From Paenibacillus uliginis N3/975 (lineage in GTDB: Bacteria; Bacillota; Bacilli; Paenibacillales; Paenibacillaceae), in assembly GCF_900177425.1 (NCBI RefSeq), contig NZ_LT840184.1, forward strand, positions 1,825,487 through 1,889,486: DNA of 64,000 nucleotides, written 5' to 3'. The notes beneath the pieces were generated by a model. The model was not told the DNA's origin. It was given only the letters and a program-made list of their open reading frames with translations, and ran no database searches. Shown one piece after another: positions 1 to 6,934 of the stretch. How positions within the stretch are numbered: position 1 is the stretch's first letter; each line of letters begins with the position of its first letter. The position numbers and the translations under genes were made by a program.

Positions 1-77
1 TCTTTTTAATGTTCATTTGATAGCAGCGTTGTGTTTTTAACAAACTTGAGATTTTTTCTGCCCTCGTGAATTGTAAA

Positions 78-110
78 AATAAACTTTTTGGGGTACCTCG
101 TACGTCTTAC
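78..110 (+). promoter_or_regulatory. Candidate ECF-sigma promoter of the secreted protein gene
   Basis: An AAAC-T5 block at 81-89 is followed, after about 18 bases, by CGTCTTAC at 103-110. The same two blocks occur upstream of the ECF sigma gene (878-907). A -10 of the CGTC type and an AAC-containing -35 are typical of ECF sigma factors of the SigV/SigW kind. That the neighbouring sigma factor uses this promoter is inferred. Confidence 0.5.
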
Positions 111-151
111 CTATATAAGGCAAGCAAAAAATACAACTGGAGGTTTTTAAA

Positions 152-733
152 ATGAAGAAACAATATGTAAAGAAAATTACTCTTTTGGCGGCAGGTTTCA
201 TTTGTGCAGCGGCAATCTATACGCCTCAAGTATCGCTAGCAAAACAAGCAACCACGGTCCCAAAAGGGGCAACACAACAAACGAATAAAGCACTTCCAAA
301 ATTGAAATTGGGTCAAAAAATTATAGTACCCGAACTTAAATTAAAGGAAAATACGTATGTACTTGATTACAAAATTTCAGATGTTAATGGCGATTCTGTT
401 GCTGACAAAATCATATTGGTTGGTACAAAAGAAATGATTGATGGAAAAATGGATGCGTATGCCAGCGATTTATCGATCATAGTGCAAGATGGAAAAAAAC
501 ATAAGTATTCAAAATATGATTGGGTAAACAAAGACACGGAGGGTACTTTGTACGGGGAACTCGGGAGGGAGCCTAACTTGATAATTGGCGACTATACGGG
601 TGACAAAGTTGACGATATCATTGTTACGGCCCCTCAAGGAGGAAACGGCGGATACGTAGACCATCTTGTCTTATCTTGGCAAGAAAATAAACTTAAGGTC
701 GTTTTTGCGGACAACGAGGCTACTGTAAAATAA
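152..733 (+). CDS. Secreted protein with FG-GAP/VCBS-like calcium-loop motifs
   Basis: A 193-residue exported protein of unknown role. Residues 1-30 form a signal peptide: KK-rich start, hydrophobic core, and a cleavage site near SLA-KQ. The mature part has two Asp/Asn-rich loops, DVNGD (77-81) and GDYTGDKVDD (146-155). These resemble the calcium-binding loops of FG-GAP/VCBS repeat proteins, which often act outside the cell in binding or adhesion. GGAGG at 139-143 fixes the start. The gene ends in its own terminator and stands before the sigV-like operon, with which it seems to share an ECF promoter motif. It may therefore belong to the same envelope-stress regulon; this is inference. Confidence 0.75.
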   Translation: MKKQYVKKITLLAAGFICAAAIYTPQVSLAKQATTVPKGATQQTNKALPKLKLGQKIIVPELKLKENTYVLDYKISDVNGDSVADKIILVGTKEMIDGKMDAYASDLSIIVQDGKKHKYSKYDWVNKDTEGTLYGELGREPNLIIGDYTGDKVDDIIVTAPQGGNGGYVDHLVLSWQENKLKVVFADNEATVK

Positions 734-748
734 TAAATTTTAACATCA

Positions 749-785
749 CAAAACTCGATTTCCCTATTGGGCATCGAGTTTTTCT
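749..785 (+). terminator. Rho-independent terminator
   Basis: AAACTCGAT pairs with ATCGAGTTT around a 13-base loop and runs into a T tract, closing the gene at 152-733. Confidence 0.8.
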
Positions 786-875
786 TATTTAGTGCCGATA
801 ACCAATAGGCTGGACAAGGCGTGTGAAGTAAAAACATCTGCAATTCAGTTGGTGACAAAAGTTCCCTTTAACGAA

Positions 876-907
876 AATAGACTTTTTAGGTAACTCACAC
901 GTCTTAC
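876..907 (+). promoter_or_regulatory. Candidate autoregulated ECF promoter of the sigV-like operon
   Basis: TAGAC-T5 at 878-887 and CGTCTTAC at 900-907, with about 17 bases between AC and CGTC, match the motif at 81-110. ECF sigma genes commonly transcribe themselves from such a site. The start codon lies 50 bases downstream. Confidence 0.5.
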
Positions 908-957
908 ATATGAAATGGCATGAGAATGATGCGCGCGTATCAAAGGAGAGTTTTTCT

Positions 958-1449
958 ATGAATAACAAGTTAGACAAAAAACTTATTCATTTTATTGCGG
1001 GAAACAAGGAGGATATGTATCGTTTTGCTTTCAGTTATGTAAAGAATGCTGAAAACGCATTGGATATTGTCCAGGATTCCATCCATAAGGCTTTGTTATC
1101 TTCAGAAACCTTAAAATCCGAAGGGGCGATGAAAAGCTGGTTTTACAGGATCGTGATGAATACATCACTCGATTTCCTAAGAAAACAAAAGAGGATTCAA
1201 CTTGTAGACGATAAGACGTTGGAATTACACCTCCCCTCAAATGAAGATGTCTATCAAGACATTGATCTGGAAAAAGCTCTGGAGGAATTACCCTATGCTT
1301 TTCGGACTGTGATTATACTTAGATATTTTGAAGATATGAAAATTGAAGAAATTGCGGAAGTGCTTAACGAAAACGTGAGTACCGTAAAATCAAGATTGTA
1401 TAAGGCGCTTCGCATACTTCGAATTCAAATGAGCAACGAAACTTTATAG
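958..1449 (+). CDS. sigV: ECF RNA polymerase sigma factor, SigV-like
   Basis: A 163-residue sigma-70 family protein with region 2 (around YRFAFSYVKN and the DIVQDSIHKAL segment, roughly residues 20-80) and region 4 (ILRYFEDMKIEEIAEVL and VSTVKSRLYKAL, roughly 110-155), and no regions 1 or 3, as in ECF factors. AAAGGAG at 941-947 sets the ATG at 958; the longer frame from 910 lacks a ribosome site. It is followed 13 bases later by an RsiV-like anti-sigma gene and then by peptidoglycan-modifying genes. That order matches the Bacillus subtilis sigV-rsiV-oatA locus, which answers lysozyme. The name rests on this context as much as on sequence. Confidence 0.85.
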   Translation: MNNKLDKKLIHFIAGNKEDMYRFAFSYVKNAENALDIVQDSIHKALLSSETLKSEGAMKSWFYRIVMNTSLDFLRKQKRIQLVDDKTLELHLPSNEDVYQDIDLEKALEELPYAFRTVIILRYFEDMKIEEIAEVLNENVSTVKSRLYKALRILRIQMSNETL

Positions 1450-1462
1450 GAGGCCAAGAAAC

Positions 1463-2323
1463 ATGAGCGAGCAGTTGGAACAAATGAAACGAAAGTATAA
1501 GGATATACCCATCCCTGATGAATTGGATTTTGTGGTGAAGAAAGCACTCAAACATAAAAAGAAAAAACATGTGAGTATCATGAAGAGTCTCGGTGTCGTG
1601 GGGGTAGCAGCTATTCTGTTTATAACAGGGATAAATACCAGTCCCGCTTTTGCACAAGCTTTATCAGATGTGCCCGTGGTTGGTTCGCTTGTTAAGGTTC
1701 TGACTTTTACTGAATTTAAAGTAGATGATGGAAATGCCCAAGCCGATATAAAAGTTCCTGCCATTACGAACATGGACAATAAAACTCTAGAAGCCTCCCT
1801 AAATGACAAATACCTTGAGGAAAATAAAGAGCTGTATAACAGTTTTAAAGAAGAAATGGAGGAATTAAAGAAAAATGGCGGGGGGCACACAGGCGTTAAA
1901 AGCGATTATGTCATCAAAACCGATAATGATCAGATCCTTGTTGTGGGCAGATATGTTGTCAATACGGTAGGTTCCTCCTCGACAACATTTAAATACGACA
2001 CGGTTGACAAGAAAAATCAACTTTTAATTACGTTGCCAAGTATATTTAAAGATGATAGCTATATCACCATGATCAGTGAAAATATTAAGGAACAGATGAG
2101 ACAGCAGATGAAACAAGACTCCGATAAGACTTATTGGATAGACGATGAGGGAGGCTTTAAAACCATTGCTAAAGATCAGACCTTCTACATTAACAATGAA
2201 GGCAAGCTTGTCATCTCTTTTGATAAATACGAAGTCGCTCCGGGGTATATGGGTGTTGTGGAATTTGTTATACCGACCGATGTGATTGCCGATGCATTAG
2301 TCAGTAATGAATATATAAAATAA
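1463..2323 (+). CDS. rsiV: Anti-sigma factor RsiV-like, DUF3298 lysozyme-sensor family
   Basis: A 286-residue single-pass membrane protein. The cytoplasmic part (1-35) carries the IPIPDELDFVV segment expected to hold the sigma factor. One membrane segment follows (about 40-62), then an external domain ending in the DUF3298 signature FDKYEVAPG (about 255-263). In B. subtilis RsiV this external domain binds lysozyme directly, and signal peptidase and RasP cleavage then frees SigV. A candidate signal-peptidase site SPAFAQ sits just after the membrane segment. The gene is co-transcribed with the sigma factor. The same DUF3298 signature recurs in the deacetylase at 3263-4690. Confidence 0.88.
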   Translation: MSEQLEQMKRKYKDIPIPDELDFVVKKALKHKKKKHVSIMKSLGVVGVAAILFITGINTSPAFAQALSDVPVVGSLVKVLTFTEFKVDDGNAQADIKVPAITNMDNKTLEASLNDKYLEENKELYNSFKEEMEELKKNGGGHTGVKSDYVIKTDNDQILVVGRYVVNTVGSSSTTFKYDTVDKKNQLLITLPSIFKDDSYITMISENIKEQMRQQMKQDSDKTYWIDDEGGFKTIAKDQTFYINNEGKLVISFDKYEVAPGYMGVVEFVIPTDVIADALVSNEYIK

Positions 2324-2344
2324 AATTCGGAAAGGAGCATAGGG

Positions 2345-2974
2345 AGTACGATAATCGGGCCTACGGTATCGTATGATTACTATCGGAGACGGCTTCTCGG
2401 GTTGACTCTCTCACTCGCGCTTTTGTCGGCGCTCGCGATGGCGCTGATTTACGAGCCGGGCAGCGATCCGAGCCGGGTTTATTACGGCACGGATACGAGA
2501 GCGTTTGCCTTGCTCATTGGCGCAGCGCTCGCCATGGTTTGGCCAAGTCGCCAGCTCACAGTAAAGGCTGCGCCGCGAGCACGCCTGATCCTTGATTGCA
2601 TCGGAGGAGCGGGTTTTCGTGCTTTTATCCGTCGCCACAGCTGTAGTCGTAGCGGTTCTCGCCCATCCCGTAAGCCGATTGGGCACAGTATTGGGTTGGA
2701 AACCACTGCGGAGAAGACACTCTTTATGCTGCTGGATTCGCTAGAAAACGTTCAGCAAATTCTGTCCGTAAACATTCGCGTGCCGCGTCCGTGGGAACAC
2801 GACGTTAACTCGACCTTGGCGGAGACAGCGAAACAGTTCTCCAACGTGACGCTTGTTGACTGGTACATGGCTAGTTCCGACAAAGATTCATATTTCTCAA
2901 GGGACGGCGTACATCTTGGCGAAGAAGGTGCGAAGGTATATGCTGCACTGGTGGCAGAGGCAATTAAGCCTTAA
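2345..2974 (+). pseudogene. oatA: Remnant of oatA, peptidoglycan O-acetyltransferase
   Basis: Two ends of an OatA-type protein survive. From 2345 the frame reads the late acyltransferase-3 membrane part (RVYYGTDTRAFALLIGAAL). At about 2610 the match shifts by one frame and continues as VVVAVLAHPVSRLGTVLGW. It then breaks off, and from about 2725 the first frame resumes with the last 80 residues of the SGNH esterase domain, including VDWY and the catalytic DGVHL block. The N-terminal membrane helices and the SGNH core with its nucleophile are gone: about 210 codons remain of some 600. The tract is visibly more GC-rich than rsiV. The product cannot be active, although RBS-like AAAGGAG remains at 2331. 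Confidence 0.85.
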
Positions 2975-2984
2975 CAAAGAACGA

Positions 2985-3113
2985 ATGACAAAAGCTAATA
3001 CGACGAGAGCTTCTGCGGCGGATCGCTTTTACTGGCCGCCACTTTTTGTCTTGCTCTTACTAATTAGCAGTGCCATTGTATATGCTTGTCCAATAGTCAG
3101 AAAAAAGTCATAG
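2985..3113 (+). CDS. Possible small single-pass membrane protein
   Basis: A 42-codon frame, MTKANTTRASAADR then a hydrophobic stretch LFVLLLLISSAIVYAC and a KK tail. It begins 11 bases after the oatA remnant and has only a weak ribosome site (AAAGAACG). B. subtilis has a small gene, yrhK, after oatA, but no clear similarity can be claimed. It may be a real small protein of this operon or chance coding in decaying sequence. Confidence 0.3.
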   Translation: MTKANTTRASAADRFYWPPLFVLLLLISSAIVYACPIVRKKS

Positions 3114-3262
3114 GGTATTCAGTCCTCCATTGCCGTCAATGTGGGATCATGGTCATCGGATCGTTCTTGATATAATAATATTTATTTTGTGTTAAATGAA
3201 ACTCGTTTGGTTTGATAGAAATTTCGCTTACCAAGGAAATAAGACAGCAGGAGTGTGGAATC

Positions 3263-4690
3263 TTGAAATCAGCAAAAGCAAAAATAACATTTAGTATCTT
3301 GTTGATCCTGGGACTTTTTGTAGTGGGGTATTTTGTAAATATTATGTTACGGAGTAATGACGATTATGCCAGTGAAGCTGACAAAGATGAAAAAAGAATA
3401 GAAGTTTCCAAATATCCGGGAGTAGATTTAGTTACAGAAATAACAGAGAAAAAGAACTACAACATGGCGATTCACTATCCGAAATTTAAAAGCGACAAGC
3501 TCAATACAGAAATGGAAGGATATGCATCATCGGTCAAAGAGGATTTTCTGGCGATTGTCGAGGAGAGTAAGGAATATATAAAAGATCGCGCGGCCGTGTT
3601 ATCTTTAGCGATGGAAATCCATCCTGTAGTGGAGAATGTGTATTCCATTGTATTCTCTGAGGAGAGTTATGTCGTAGGTGCAAACGCACAGCAAAAAGCA
3701 AAGGTTTATATAGTGGATGCCAAAAAAAGTGACTTCATTCAAAAAACTAAAATCCTCAAGGATACGAAACGCAACCGGGAACAGTTATATGCGCTCATAA
3801 ATAAAAAATTCAAGGAATCGAAAGAATACAGTCCTTTACTGTTGGAAGATGGGTTAAAGATCTGGGCAGCTGATCCGAACAATAAATTGAATGGCATGTA
3901 TTTTACGGATAAGGCAGCTGTTTTTCAATTTGATAAATATGAGGTAACTGCTGGAGCAGCCGGTATGCCTAAAATTTCGATTCCACTGGATGAGATGCAA
4001 AATCTTCTAACCGATGAGTGGAAAGAGAAGTTGCAGATTGAGAATGATAAAAAAGACGAAAAAGACGATTCAAAAAACAATACAAAGGATAAGGACAAGC
4101 CCCAAGAAGATAAACCGGTTAAAGATGATGCTTCTCCAAAGGGCGGTAAACGAGTAGCTCTTACTTTTGACGATGGACCGCATCCTAAAAACACGTTGAA
4201 GATTCTTGATTTGCTGGAAAAGTATGATGCGAAAGCGACATTCTTTATGCTGGGTAACCGGGTGGATTTCTATCCGGAGATTGTGAAGGAAGTTGCTGAT
4301 CAAGGACATGAACTAGGTAACCACACCTGGAACCATAAGGATCTAACGACCCTAAGCAAAGCAGAAGGGATCAAGGAAGTGGAACGAACAAACCAGGCAA
4401 TCAAGAGCGCCGCAGGAAGAGAATCAACGGCGTTCCGCCCACCTTATGGTGCCGTTAATAAGCAGGTTCAGAGTGCGATCAGCAGTCCCACTGTATTTTG
4501 GACCATTGATACCTTGGACTGGAAATCGCATAATCCGGCTGCCATATTAAATATCGTTCAAGAGAATGTGAGAGACGGTTCAATCATTCTAATGCACGAT
4601 ATTCATGCAACGACCTCAGAAGCCGTAGAATCTATTTTGAAATATTTGAAAAAAGAAGGCTATGAATTTGTGAGCGTCTCTGAATTATAA
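3263..4690 (+). CDS. pdaC: PdaC-like peptidoglycan deacetylase with DUF3298 domain
   Basis: A 475-residue enzyme: N-terminal membrane anchor (about 8-30), an RsiV-like DUF4163/DUF3298 domain (about 45-255, ending FDKYEVTAG), a Lys/Asp-rich linker, and a NodB polysaccharide deacetylase domain (about 295-475). The catalytic blocks are complete: TFDDGPHP (metal and base Asp pair), GNHTWNH (metal His pair), RPPYG, and ILMHDIH. The TTG at 3263 is preferred because AGGAG lies at 3250-3254. PdaC of B. subtilis removes acetyl groups from peptidoglycan and gives lysozyme resistance. With oatA ruined, this is the only intact wall-modifying gene of the locus. Confidence 0.88.
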   Translation: MKSAKAKITFSILLILGLFVVGYFVNIMLRSNDDYASEADKDEKRIEVSKYPGVDLVTEITEKKNYNMAIHYPKFKSDKLNTEMEGYASSVKEDFLAIVEESKEYIKDRAAVLSLAMEIHPVVENVYSIVFSEESYVVGANAQQKAKVYIVDAKKSDFIQKTKILKDTKRNREQLYALINKKFKESKEYSPLLLEDGLKIWAADPNNKLNGMYFTDKAAVFQFDKYEVTAGAAGMPKISIPLDEMQNLLTDEWKEKLQIENDKKDEKDDSKNNTKDKDKPQEDKPVKDDASPKGGKRVALTFDDGPHPKNTLKILDLLEKYDAKATFFMLGNRVDFYPEIVKEVADQGHELGNHTWNHKDLTTLSKAEGIKEVERTNQAIKSAAGRESTAFRPPYGAVNKQVQSAISSPTVFWTIDTLDWKSHNPAAILNIVQENVRDGSIILMHDIHATTSEAVESILKYLKKEGYEFVSVSEL

Positions 4691-4702
4691 GGTTCAAAGA
4701 CG

Positions 4703-4750
4703 ACAAAACCGAGCAGCTTCGGAATTGTTTCCGAAGCTGCTCGGTTTTTG
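4703..4750 (+). terminator. Strong rho-independent terminator
   Basis: AAAACCGAGCAGCTTCGGA pairs with its complement TCCGAAGCTGCTCGGTTTT and is followed by T residues. It ends the sigV-pdaC region. Confidence 0.9.
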
Positions 4751-5079
4751 GTATTAATCCAAGTTTAAGTAAGGAGAGATAACATAGCTTTTGCCAAATC
4801 AGCATCAAGTTTATCAAATGCAGGTTCGCCTAATCAAGGGTATACACCTCAAAAGTATTTGTTCAATATACATAATATTTTTTAACACTAATGATTATTT
4901 ATTGTGGTTTTAGATCTATTACTCGACTCATTGGACTCGAGTATCATCTCTAAAACATTTATAAGATATAAGGTAAAACTGCCTGAAATCCTAATTGTAA
5001 AGAGCATTGAATCAAGAGTACGCCTGCATTAGGTTTGCAAGTAGATTTTGTATTTTTAAGTCCCAGTCAAAATTAATTA
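4751..5079. other. AT-rich intergenic stretch without a clear gene
   Basis: No protein of recognisable family is seen. AAGGAG at 4771-4776 precedes a 33-codon open frame at 4784-4885 that would begin with ATA (AFAKSASSLSNAG...), perhaps a small gene that lost its ATG. Nothing else can be supported. Confidence 0.4.
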
Positions 5080-5108
5080 TTGACATCTCCTTCAGGATAT
5101 CATATTGT
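5080..5108 (+). promoter_or_regulatory. Candidate sigma-A promoter
   Basis: TTGACA at 5080-5085 is followed after 17 bases by TATTGT at 5103-5108, upstream of the membrane protein gene at 5167. Confidence 0.4.
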
Positions 5109-5166
5109 GAAGTTAAGTTCACATGAAATAAACTTCATATCGGTACTATGTTAGGGGCGATTTGTT

Positions 5167-5583
5167 TTGAAAAACAGATTTACTGAGCTTTATGTATGCT
5201 CATTAGCAATTCTTTTAATGGGTTTACTTAAAATAATTTTTAATTACACTAAAGCTAACACTGCAGAAGAATTTTATTCTGGTACTATAATGTTATTCGT
5301 AGGGGCAGTTTTTTTAGTTTTCGTTATAATTTCTCACATTAAATATAAGAATAATAGAAAGCAGTTAGAGAGAGAAATGTCAAAAGATTATGATGAAAGG
5401 GATGATTTAATAGAAGGAAAAGCTGCACTCTTTACTATGAGATTTTTAATGATTGTGATTTTTCTTATGATGTTTCTTTCAAAATGGATTGCAATTCCAG
5501 CGAATACTGCTTTATTTATGCTCATCATATTGTGCATGATTACTAATATGGTAGCTAAAAAATATTATAATTACTCTCTTTAA
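5167..5583 (+). CDS. Four-helix membrane protein with DERD motif
   Basis: A 138-residue integral membrane protein: hydrophobic segments at about 8-27, 40-60, 90-108 and 112-130, with a charged cytoplasmic loop in the middle containing YDERDDLIEGKA. Small membrane proteins with this DERD loop (DUF2178-like) are typically found immediately beside a small Xre-type regulator, as here. Their function is unknown. Start is TTG with an upstream GGGG site. Base composition is clearly more AT-rich than the surrounding genes, suggesting acquisition as a unit with the next two genes. Confidence 0.65.
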   Translation: MKNRFTELYVCSLAILLMGLLKIIFNYTKANTAEEFYSGTIMLFVGAVFLVFVIISHIKYKNNRKQLEREMSKDYDERDDLIEGKAALFTMRFLMIVIFLMMFLSKWIAIPANTALFMLIILCMITNMVAKKYYNYSL

Positions 5584-5602
5584 CTGTAATTAGGAGAACG
5601 CT

Positions 5603-5803
5603 ATGAAAAATAAAATAAAAGAATTGCGTTCAGAACTTGGAATAACACAACAAGAACTAGCTGATAAAGTATTTGTATCTTCAAGAACAATTATCTCTTT
5701 AGAAAAACAACAATATAATCCCTCTGTCCTGCTGGCATATAGAATATCTTCAGTTTTTAACTTACCAATTGAAGAAGTATTTTTATTTGAGCAAGATGAT
5801 TAA
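5603..5803 (+). CDS. Small Xre/Cro-type helix-turn-helix regulator
   Basis: A 66-residue DNA-binding protein consisting only of an HTH_3 domain: ELGITQQELADKVFVSSRTI forms the helix-turn-helix, and LEKQQYNPSVLLAYRIS continues the fold. These YozG/YgzD-like regulators are stand-alone repressors that pair with a neighbouring small membrane protein. It starts 19 bases after the DERD protein with a TAGGAGAACG ribosome site, so the two are very likely co-transcribed. Confidence 0.85.
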   Translation: MKNKIKELRSELGITQQELADKVFVSSRTIISLEKQQYNPSVLLAYRISSVFNLPIEEVFLFEQDD

Positions 5804-5864
5804 GTAAGAGTGAAAAATTGGTTTATTGAGAAAATAAACATACAACATAGATGGAGGAAAAAAT

Positions 5865-6077
5865 ATGGGATTAAAATTAGTGCTTATAATTTTGGGAGTA
5901 GTCTTAGTCTTATGGGGTATATATAGAATGAAAACAGATGATGCATTTGTAGGTAAAACCCAAAAAAGAAAAAATTTTTTCAACCTCTTGCTGCTTGGGG
6001 AGGCATCCGGAATAGGACAATTTTTTGGAGGGATCCTGTGTTTAGTTTTAGCTGTCGTATCCTTTATAATTAAATAA
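5865..6077 (+). CDS. Small membrane protein, 70 residues
   Basis: Two hydrophobic segments (about 3-20 and 48-68) are separated by a basic stretch TQKRKNF. GATGGAGG upstream supports the ATG. It follows the Xre regulator by 61 bases and ends before a hairpin, so it may complete a three-gene unit. No family is recognised. Confidence 0.55.
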   Translation: MGLKLVLIILGVVLVLWGIYRMKTDDAFVGKTQKRKNFFNLLLLGEASGIGQFFGGILCLVLAVVSFIIK

Positions 6078-6109
6078 TCTGCAATAAAAGGAACTAAGCT
6101 TTAGAGTTT

Positions 6110-6137
6110 GGGACGGAGTAACTCCGTCCCTGTTTAA
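6110..6137 (+). terminator. Probable terminator
   Basis: A perfect inverted repeat GGGACGGAGT/ACTCCGTCCC with almost no loop, followed by TGTTT. Confidence 0.6.
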
Positions 6138-6164
6138 GAGTAACAATTCTATCAATTTTCCGAT

Positions 6165-6826
6165 ATTAATATTTCCATGGTGCTATGGTTTTATGAACGC
6201 TTTGGTTGATTAATAAAGTGGTGGATGTAAATTCAATTACAGTGCTTCCAGAACCGACTCCAGTCATTACATAGTCAATGTTCAATACGGTACAGCCACT
6301 TTTTTTGCAACTCGAAATGGTGTTTTCTTGCGGTCAGCACTTCTCGTGTATACTCTGAGGCGCAGAAGCTGAAGGGCTTTGTGCTATGTACCTGAAGTGA
6401 AGTATTCTCATTCGAGAGCGTACATTTTTCTGTTACATAGTGCGAACCGTTCTCCTGCGGACCATAGCCGAAATAGGTACAATTCTGAAAATCTCCGGTC
6501 AGAAAATAGCGCATGCCAAAACGCAGTAGATAAGCTAAGTCCATCTACACAAAAGTTCCCATCGTGCAGCACTTCTCCAAAGTCTCCACCATAAAGATAC
6601 TTCGCGTTACCATTAGCATCGTGTTGTAAAACAGCATGATCACACCATTCCCATACAAAGCCGCCGGGGCCATTGCCCATTGCATGAGCAAACTCACACA
6701 AAATCAATGGCTTTTTGCTTTCCTTAGCCAGTCTTTCAGCGAATTCGATATCCGGGTACATATAGCTTTTCACATCCAAAATATCTAAGCTGAATCCCCC
6801 CTGATCTTCAGGCGAATAATGTACCT
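6165..6826 (-). pseudogene. Fragment of a GH2 beta-galactosidase (LacZ type)
   Basis: Reading from 6826 down, the text is that of the LacZ catalytic and C-terminal parts. It has HYSPEDQGGFSLDILDVK, then ILCEFAHAMGN (the nucleophile Glu block), FVWEWCDHAV, KYLYGGDFGE and HDGNFCVDGL. After a jump and frame change it gives GMRYFL, YFGYGPQENGSHY and ASEYTREVL. After another frameshift it ends in NIDYVMTGVGSGS. At least two frameshifts, an internal deletion and the loss of the whole N-terminal half make it inactive. It lies head-to-head with the AraC regulator at 6935, so a former sugar-catabolic gene of that locus is possible. Confidence 0.85.
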
Positions 6827-6875
6827 TGTTTCAAAATATAGTTAAGATGACTACTAACAAAACTGCAACTTCTGA

Positions 6876-6906
6876 GGGTACAGTTTTATTAACTGTGCCC
6901 CTTTTA
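6876..6906 (+). terminator. Terminator-like hairpin upstream of the AraC gene
   Basis: GGGTACAGTT pairs with AACTGTGCCC around TTATT and runs into CTTTT. It sits only 30 bases before the start at 6935, so it could end upstream transcription or act as an attenuator. Confidence 0.55.
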
Positions 6907-6934
6907 AATATGGCAGTGAAAAGGGGAATCTCTA

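Noticed and set aside
910..957. Earlier start for the ECF sigma factor
   Set aside because: It includes the promoter-to-ribosome-site leader; AAAGGAG points to ATG 958.
2411..2706. Two minus-strand frames over the oatA remnant
   Set aside because: They are GC-rich shadows of the OatA text, which is recognisable on the plus strand.
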